Of a DNA stretch of 64,000 nucleotides, positions 56,601-64,000 are shown piece after piece (positions within the stretch are counted from its first letter, which is position 1; each line of letters begins with the position of its first letter). The DNA is taken from assembly GCA_030737875.1 (NCBI GenBank), contig CM060911.1:97608599-97672598 (forward strand), written 5' to 3'. The notes under the pieces are model-generated. The model made no database searches, was not told the DNA's origin, and saw only the letters and a program-made list of their open reading frames with translations. This DNA comes from Allium sativum. Its lineage: Eukaryota; Streptophyta; Magnoliopsida; Asparagales; Amaryllidaceae. Made by a program: the position numbers and the translations under genes.

Positions 56601-59269
56601 ATTTGTTTTTCCGTAAATAATCCATAATTAATGGAATGTGATTTAGGTTTGTCGTGAATGGTGTCTTCATTAACACTATTCTTAAACCCATTTGAGGAAA
56701 GATTAAATCTTTTTATTTATATTTAATGAAGTATACCAATTAATTAATATTTAATTTGAATTGAAATTGAAATGATCTTTGGGTTTATCGTGAACGGTGT
56801 TTTTAATAACACTTGTTCTTTAATCCAATTAACAATGGAATAAGATTTTGGATTGTCATGAGTGGTATCTTTAATAATATTGTTCTTAGACACAAGTTAA
56901 GAAAATCAGAAACTAACTGGAGATTAGTTAAGTTGAATAGTTTCCTGGGTATTGATCTGATGTTTGTTTCGGCCTTCGAGGTTAATACTTGGGGGACTGT
57001 TCACTTGCTAACTTACGATTAGAGGCTGATGGAATGGAATGTGATTTTGGGTTAAAGGTGAACCGTGTTTTAAATGACATTGGTTCTTTAACCCAGTTAA
57101 AGACAGGATATGGTTTCCCAAGTTAAATAATCACTGATATTGATTTTTGGGAAGATTAAAACCAAATGGAGTTTTAATGAATCTTTAATTAGATTGAAAT
57201 GATCGGGAATGGAGTATCGCCAGATTTGCTCCTAGCGATAGTTAAGTCTTTAATTAGATTTGAACGAGAAATGGTAATTAATTTACCGATAACACCATGG
57301 TGTTAGTTATAGGGTAATACCAGTTTTTCTCCATGGGATGAATAGGTTGGGATTGGGAAATAAAATAAATGATTACTTCGGTGTGGTTCGCTAGTCCTGA
57401 CTAGTTTCGAAAACCGTAATATGGTTTGAATTGAGAATCCAAAGGAAGATTAAAGAATAAATTTAAAGAATTTATCTTTGATAAAATTAATGGGAACCTT
57501 TCCTAAAGTATATGAATATTTGGATGAAAGAATATTCTGAATTGGAATGAGGCGTATGTTGTGTTTTTATAACACTTGTTTATTATATATGCGAGTAATT
57601 CGGAAAGGCCGAGTTTAGACCCATTCTGAATAACTAATTCGGCGATATGTCGACGACGAAGACGGTGGTTGAAGACCGGAGGTCTTCACAATGTTTGGAT
57701 GATTACTGATGTCTTGATTGGGCTGGTACACCTAAGACGAGGTAATAAGTGGTGATCATCCATAAGTACTTGGAGATCGACGGATATGCGAGGACCTCTC
57801 TCCTGTATTGGACATACGGGAGAGGAATAACGTGCCTCCGGTTTCGTTCAGACCCAGAATAGATTTATAAATGGATTGTGCGTCTGACATTGGATTTTAT
57901 TCTATGATGATTGATTTCTATTAAATATATATCTGTTTGGCGACGGAGAATTTATTCTCTTGCTTAACGCCCTTCTCTGAGACGTACAAGCTCAGAGGTT
58001 ATATATCGATAGATATCAGTCGCGTGGCATGAATTGCCTGTGTGGCATGCTGAGATGCAGTGATCAAGGCTTCTGTTGAAAAGAAGAGTCCTGTGGTTGA
58101 TGATCAAAGCACGGCTTTAATACGGCGTAGCTTTGTGTATTGCGTTAATTCGCGAGCTTCACACCTCGGTATGAGTTTAAAACGGGATAAGGACCGCTGG
58201 GAGAACACGACGTTTCTTTCTAGTTACGGGTGGTGTCAGCGTTTTACTAGCCCTAACATTGTTGATTATTATACCTTTGTGCATGTTGGAATGCAAGGCA
58301 CCTCAGATATATCGCTCTCTTCAGAGCCGATGGATAGGTCCGATAGGACCAGGAAACGTGTGTTCAGGAATAACTAATCCTCAAACGTAAGGGAGGACCG
58401 ACACTGCCGATTCCAAGGGTTCTCTACGGGAAATCCTTAGGCATTTTCTAGAGTGTCTCGAAGCCGGTGAGGAGCTTGCCCCTGGCCTCGACTCATCACA
58501 GAAATCCAATTTCCAATACGTGACATTTCGATTTTGATTGTAGAGCCTTGAATTGGCGACATGATAGATGGTACCCATGCCGCCTAGGATTGATACATTT
58601 ATATTTGAAGTTTTTTGACACTATACACTTATAATAGTATCAAATGATTTGTTTTAAACGTATCAAGCATTATTTGGCTATTAAAAGGTAAAACCCTATC
58701 CTCCGACTTGCGTTGCATTGTGTGATAGGAACTAGGTCTCATAATAGCTTCATTTTTTCAAAAAGCATTGCGTTGTTTGTTCTATGCACAAGTATTCTTG
58801 GGAGGAAACCCGTTCCGTGTTATACGGCGTGGTCCCTTGAATTACTCTCCTTTAAAATAGAGTTTTAAATAACTATTTTAGTTCTCACACCCGTTACATG
58901 ACTGACCAGGAGTTTACTGTTTAAACCTAAACTCTGGGTGCCCCTATTTTCCACACGGGCAGCTAGTAGTTTTGGTTTTGCAGATTTATATTCACAGGAT
59001 CCTGGTTTACAGCTGGAATGATATTCGGAAAGCTCTGTATCCATTTATCTCTTTTAGTTGTGTATTGTATTATTTTTCCGCTGCTATGTAATTTATTGTA
59101 ATCTCTGATATTTATCAAATGTATAATATTTATTCATACACTATTATATTCTTGAATTCTGATGGAATTGGTGTAATAAACAATGAAATGTTCTTCTGTT
59201 TGTGTTCTGATTCGTCTTGTTCTCAAAGCAATTCGTGCTTTCCCACACTGGGAAGTTCAGATCGCTACA
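53623..59269 (+). mobile_element. 3' LTR of A, remaining part (about 5.6 kb)
   Basis: After GTCAA the sequence continues ATTTTGCATACGGATG, matching 23106 onward in the 5' LTR of A. It ends GATCGCTACA at 59269, followed by the ATTTG copy of the target duplication and copia sequence. Sampled blocks differ from the 5' LTR by about 8%. No gene is present. Confidence 0.9.
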
Positions 59270-60505
59270 ATTTGTTGTCACTATCGTTTAATCTACTCTC
59301 TGTTAGTCAAATTACATGCAGTATGAATTGCAGTGTTACTTTCTTCCCCAATCACTGTGTAATTCAGGATCTGTTGACGAACCAGATTATTGGTAGTGGA
59401 CACGAGTCTGGTGGACTATATACACTTGATACCTACTCTGGATCAGTAGCATGTTCTACAATAGATCAAGCATTCCAAAGTCATTGTCAGTTAAGCCATC
59501 CTTCGCTCACTTTATTCAAGTAATTGTGTCCTCAATTCAATAAAATATCAACACTCAATTGTGAAGCATGTCAATGCGCTAAACATCATAGAAGCAGTTC
59601 TACACCTAGAATCAATAAGCGTGCAAGTAGAGCATTTGATTTAGTGCACTCTGACATTTGGGGACCTTCCAATATTGTATCTAAATCAGGTTACAAATAT
59701 TTTGTTACATTTGTTGATGATTACACTCGTATTACATGGTTGTTCTTGATGAAATCTCGAACTGAATTATTTTCAATATTTTGTAAATTCAACACTGAAA
59801 TTAAAACTCAGTTTGACACCTATATTAGAACGTTATGGAGTGACAATGCAAAGGAATACTTGTCGTATGAGTTTAATAGCTATTTAGCTCAACATGGCAT
59901 TGTTCATGAGACTTCATGTGCAGATACTCCATCCCAAAATGGAGTTGCGGAGAGGAAAAAGCGACATCTATTAGAAACCGCGTGAGCTCTGATGAATGTG
60001 CCAAAATCGTTCTGGGCTGATGCAGTAGCGACGACGTGTTTCCTTATCAATAGAATGCCATCCATAGTTCTCAACAATGAAATTCCCTATCAAGTGTTAC
60101 AACTAGACAAAGCTCTATTTCCCATAATGCCAAAGGTGTTCAGATGCACATGATTTGTAAGATATGTGAGTTTACAACTTAAACTTGATCACAAATCATT
60201 GAAGTGCATGTTTGTTGCATATTCGAGAATACAAAAGGGATATCGATGTTATTGTCCAAGCTTACAGAAATATGTTGTTTCAATTGATGTTACATTCCTG
60301 GAAGACACACCTTTCTATAAAAAGGTTACACCGCAAGTTCTAGAAGAAAATGAAGAATTCCTAGTGTATACTACAATACCAAGTGGGTCTATAAGTGGGA
60401 ATAATACAGAGGGCGTGCATGTTGAAGAAACCCAACCTGATAACGCACAGCATACAGAACAGCAATCACGTGATAACTTGCCAATTGCACTTCGAAAAGA
60501 AAAGA
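59270..60505 (+). pseudogene. Copia pre-integrase and integrase, with stop codons
   Basis: The frame continues from the protease edge: LSFNLLSVSQ, then the GAG-pre-integrase segment with the HHCC-type zinc motif (H in SHPSLTLFK, then CEACQCAKHH). The integrase core has D in LVHSDIWGPS, D in LWSDNAKEY and E in PSQNGVAERKKRH, the DDE triad that joins element DNA to the target. Stops break it at 59521 (TAA), 59983-59985 (TGA, fitting CGA changed at a CpG) and about 60151 (TGA). The segment ends in LPIALRKEK, the linker just before reverse transcriptase, where D is inserted. The rest of pol lies beyond the window. Confidence 0.9.
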
Positions 60506-63500
60506 TATAACGACCCGAACTTCTCCATGAAGGAAAGCCCGGATTGAATTGAGAACACGACAAATCAAAACACAAACAGAAGAACATTTCATTGCTTATT
60601 ACAACAGTTTACATTAGAGTACAAGAATATACAGAGTATGAACAAATAATATACATTTGATAAATATCAGAGATTTACAAATTACAATGCAGTGGAAAAT
60701 AATACAAAACACAACTGAAAGAGATAAACGGATATAAAGCTTTCCTAATATCATTCCAGCTGTAAACTAGGATCCTATGAATATAAATCTGCAAAACCAA
60801 AACTACTAGCTGCCCGCGTGGAAAATAGGGGCACCCAGAGTTTTGGTTAAAACAATAAACTCTGGGTTAGTCATGTGACTGGTGTGGGAACTAAAACAGT
60901 TATTAATCTTTATTTTAAAGTTAGGTAAATCAAGGGACCACGCAATATAACACGGAACGGGTTTACCCCCAAGAATACCAGTGCATAAAACAAACAGCGC
61001 AAAGCTAAATAAAGAACAATGAAGCTATTATAAGACTCAGGTCCCATCACACAATGCAACGCAAGCCGGAGGATAGAGTTTTTACCTTATAATAGCCAAA
61101 AATGTTTGGTATGTGAAATTTCATATTTTATTATTACTATAAGTTTACAATGCCAGAACACTCGATGTGGATTAAAATGCCTGAACACTACGTTTCCCCC
61201 CCCTATGCGGTGAAAACTAGTCTGTATAAAGACCATACCATCCATCGGCCCTGCAGTGCCGATATATCCGAGGCGCCTCGCTATCCATCATCCACATAAG
61301 TAAAATATCTGGGAATGCAAAACCCAGACACCACTCCTAGTTAGAAGGAAACGCATATCCTCCTTGATGTCCTCTCCCATTTCTGGTTCACAACGGGGTG
61401 TGAGGCTCGCGAATCAACGCTAAGCTATGCTATATTAAAGTCATGCTTTGATTATAAACCACAAGACTCTGCTTTTCAACGGAAGCCTTGATCCTTTGCA
61501 TCTCAGCATGACACACAGGAAATTCACGCTATGCAACTGATGTCTATCAATCACACAGATTGAAATCTGATGTCAAACACACATCCATTCACAAGTTCGT
61601 TTTGGGTCTAAACGAAACCGGAGGCACCTTATTCCTCATCCCGTATGTCCAATACAAGAGAGAGGTCCTCGCATATTCGGTCGATCTCCAAGTACGTCTG
61701 GAACGATCACCATTTATTACCTTGTCTTGCGTGTACAGCCCAACCAAGACATCAGTTATAATCCAAACGATGTGAAGACCTCCGGTCTTCAACCATCGTC
61801 TTCATCCTCGATATATCGCCGAATCAGTTATTCAGAATGGGATAAACCCGGTCTTTCTGAATAACTCGCGTATATAATAAACAAGTGCTATAAAAACACA
61901 ACATACGCCTCATTCCAATCCAGAATATTCCTTTATTCAAATATTCTTATACTTTGGGAAAGGTTCCCATTAATTTTATCAAAGATAATTCTTTAAATTT
62001 ATTCTTTAATATTTCTTTGGATATCAATTTAAACCAAATTATGGTTTATCCAAACTAGTCGGGATTAGCGAACCTTATCGAAGTAATCATTTGTTTAATT
62101 TCCAAATCCCAACCTATTCATCCCATGAAGTAAAACTGGTAATACTTCACACCACGGTGTTATCGGTAAAATTAATTACCATTTCATGTTCAAATCTAAT
62201 TAAGGATTCAACTGTCGCTTGGAGCAATACTGATCATACTCCATTCTCGATCATTTCTGGAATTTGATAGTTTTAGTTATCAAATTCACCTTCCAATCTA
62301 TTTGAAGATTCATTATAACTCTAATTCAGTTTTAATTTCCAAAAATCATTACTTAATGATTTTTCAAAGTTAAGAAATTAATCTTATCTTTGACTGGGTT
62401 GAAGAACTAATGTCATTTAAAACACAGCTCACGATAAACCCAAATTCTCATTCCATTAACAATGGAATTTTCATGAAAAGCAGATCGATACATATAATCA
62501 ATATAAACTTCCATATCCAACCGGTAATATAAATGGAATAACGGCAAAGCCTTTTAAATTCCATATATAGTAACATCCTTCCTCCATAGAAGTTCACTTC
62601 GATTATTACCAAATCAAATTCCATTCAATTTCAAATTAATATGTTAAATAGGAAAACTTTACTTTGGAAAAATATCCTTTAAATCTTAACAAAAGATTTA
62701 TAAATTCCAAATAACTTTTCACTATAAATTGGGTTAAAGAATAAATGTCGTTAAAACACAGTTCACCATAAACCCAATTCACATTCCATTTTATTCCAAT
62801 TATTAAATGTAATTGGAAACTCTAACAATCTTAATTAAAAGATTTATTCTCTTCACATGGGGTTCAAGAAAAGTGTTACTGAAGACACCGTTCACGACAA
62901 ACCCAAAATCCTATTTGATATTAAATACAAGACTCTGAATAGAAAATATATCGGCTTATAGTCAATATCAAATTCTACAACCAACAAATATCATATTGGA
63001 AATAACGATATAAATATATCTTTCAAATTTCCATAACAATATCTGTATAATCACGAAATCCAACATCGAAATATTCCGAGGACAATTTCGATTCAAATCC
63101 ATTTACAATTTACATATTGGAAATCTTGGTTATTTTTAAAACCATTTCAAATCCAATTTATTTTATTTAAAAATTATTGGATTTCAAATCTAGTTAATAA
63201 CTAGTTCATTTTGATAAAAAAAATATTTTTATCTTTACAAATATGGAATTTTTCAACCCAATTCTTTCCAAATCATTTATTATGATCTTACAAAAATTAT
63301 TGGTATTTTTAATAATTTTATCAAGGCACGTACAGTCGATTTCCTTGAACGGCCATCGAACTGCACTTACAGCGACTTTTTCCAAATTAGATTTGGTCAT
63401 AATTTCAAAAGCAACTGTTAGATTTCAAATTTCTTGTATTCGTTAGAAAGCTCTTTTCGATACGAACCCAACGGTTCCAGTTTTAGAGAATTCGACGGTC

Positions 63501-64000
63501 GGATCTTCCGTAATATCCATTCGAAGTTAATGGTTGAAATTTACAAACTACCGCGGTGCGGCGCGTTCAATTCAGGCCATTAAATATATATAATATAGAC
63601 ATTATATATATTTCGTCGATTTCCATTTTAAAATGTATTTTATAAATCGTTTTAACTTCGTTTTCAAAACGAATTCAACTTCATATTCAATTTCAAATCA
63701 AAATTGAATATACCATATCATTAATATATAAATGATAATATTTTCAAAACATTATATTTTGAAATCAGTTCCTTTTCGATATTCATTATAAAAATTAATA
63801 AAATCGATATAATTATCATTAACGTCAAAATGGCATTAATCTAATCAATACGTCTTTATATATTTAAATATATTCGTGTCCATCCCAAATCGGACATCAA
63901 ATTCAGATTTTGATCCATTACTGAATATTATTTTAAAATATTCATTATTTTAAAACATTCATTATTTTAAAATATTCTTTTCTTTCTGAACTAGAATCAG
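60506..64000 (-). mobile_element. LTR D, giant-LTR family of the B type, minus orientation, incomplete
   Basis: It starts TATAACGACCCGAACTTC, the complement of the 3' terminus of the giant LTRs with one G-to-A change. Reading the minus strand from 64000 to 60506 follows the last 3.5 kb or so of LTR B, including the TA-rich and GCGGTGCGGCGCG section (about 63540-63620) that A lacks. It holds reversed stem-loop modules (for example 62395-62448). The rest lies outside the window, so a complete element and a solo LTR cannot be told apart. No gene is present. Confidence 0.85.

Larger units (their letters stand above)
8537..59269 (+). mobile_element. Giant-LTR non-autonomous retrotransposon A, with nested insertions
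   Basis: Element A begins TGTAACAACCCGG and ends GCTACA. Its 5' LTR is 8537-8796 plus 22961-28786 (about 6.09 kb), its internal region is 28787-29812 (1026 bp), and its 3' LTR is 29813-30221 plus 53628-59269 (about 6.05 kb). G is inserted in the 5' LTR and B (carrying C) in the 3' LTR. The internal region has a primer binding site and polypurine tract but no coding sequence, so A must depend on another element's proteins. The terminus TGTAACAACCCGG, the tRNA-Met site and the CGAGGACGAAAAG block before the polypurine tract resemble Tekay/Del-type chromoviruses. By structure it is a LARD (large retrotransposon derivative). Confidence 0.85.
4504..60505 (+). mobile_element. Ty1/copia retrotransposon, decayed and split by three insertions
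   Basis: This is the outermost element of the nest. Its own sequence is 4504-5510, 8026-8536 and 59270-60505; everything else in the span is inserted. The three coding segments join in frame at both internal cuts when one copy of each target duplication is kept, giving gag, protease and integrase in copia order. The reverse transcriptase and RNase H part is not in the window, because insertion D interrupts it at 60506. In-frame stops in every segment show it is inactive. Confidence 0.85.

Overview
This is nuclear DNA of a flowering plant, most likely a eudicot, and it is almost entirely nested retrotransposons. The evidence is plant-type LTR elements (Ty1/copia, Ty3/gypsy of the Tat lineage, and chromovirus-like derivatives), a CACTA transposon end, and a broken exon of a SAWADEE-domain (SHH-type) gene. 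I found no intact host gene, rRNA, tRNA, CRISPR array or prokaryotic feature. The species cannot be told from the sequence.

Layout. Positions 1-4503 hold an AT-rich flank with a rearranged SAWADEE gene fragment (643-1095), a degenerate AT-rich repeat array (about 2680-3660) and the right end of a CACTA DNA transposon (to 4503). From 4504 to 60505 runs one old, decayed Ty1/copia element that has been cut three times. Its coding sequence reads 4781-5510, then 8026-8536, then 59270-60505, and the frame is continuous once the insertions are mentally removed. The cuts are: E, a 2.5 kb solo LTR (5511-8025, TSD GAGAC); A, a 50.7 kb composite insertion (8537-59269); and D, a minus-strand LTR that starts at 60506 and leaves the window.

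Insertion A is a non-autonomous LTR element with LTRs of about 6.1 kb around only about 1.0 kb of non-coding internal sequence. Its 5' LTR is split by G, a complete 14.16 kb Tat-lineage Ty3/gypsy element in minus orientation (8797-22955, 915 bp LTRs, TSD CCGGA). Its 3' LTR is split by B (30222-53622), a second giant-LTR element of a related subfamily. The internal region of B is in turn split by C (37388-47538), a minus-strand element with 3971 bp LTRs and a decayed gag/protease remnant. The nesting depth is therefore copia > A > B > C, with G as a separate insertion in A.

G is the only element with near-complete coding capacity. On the minus strand, gag, protease, reverse transcriptase, two RNase H domains and integrase lie in a single frame interrupted by three amber codons. 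On the plus strand, antisense to the element, is a separate three-exon gene for a Transposase_28-type protein (11088-14782), with its own TATA-like box and two phase-1 GT-AG introns.

The most unusual material is the extreme LTR-to-internal ratio of A and B, a stem-loop module repeated within those LTRs that shows covarying base pairs, hairpin arrays in the LTRs of C, the spliced antisense gene in G, and pentamer GGTTC/GGATC clusters shared by two unrelated elements. All positions and divergences were read by eye, so divergences are approximate.
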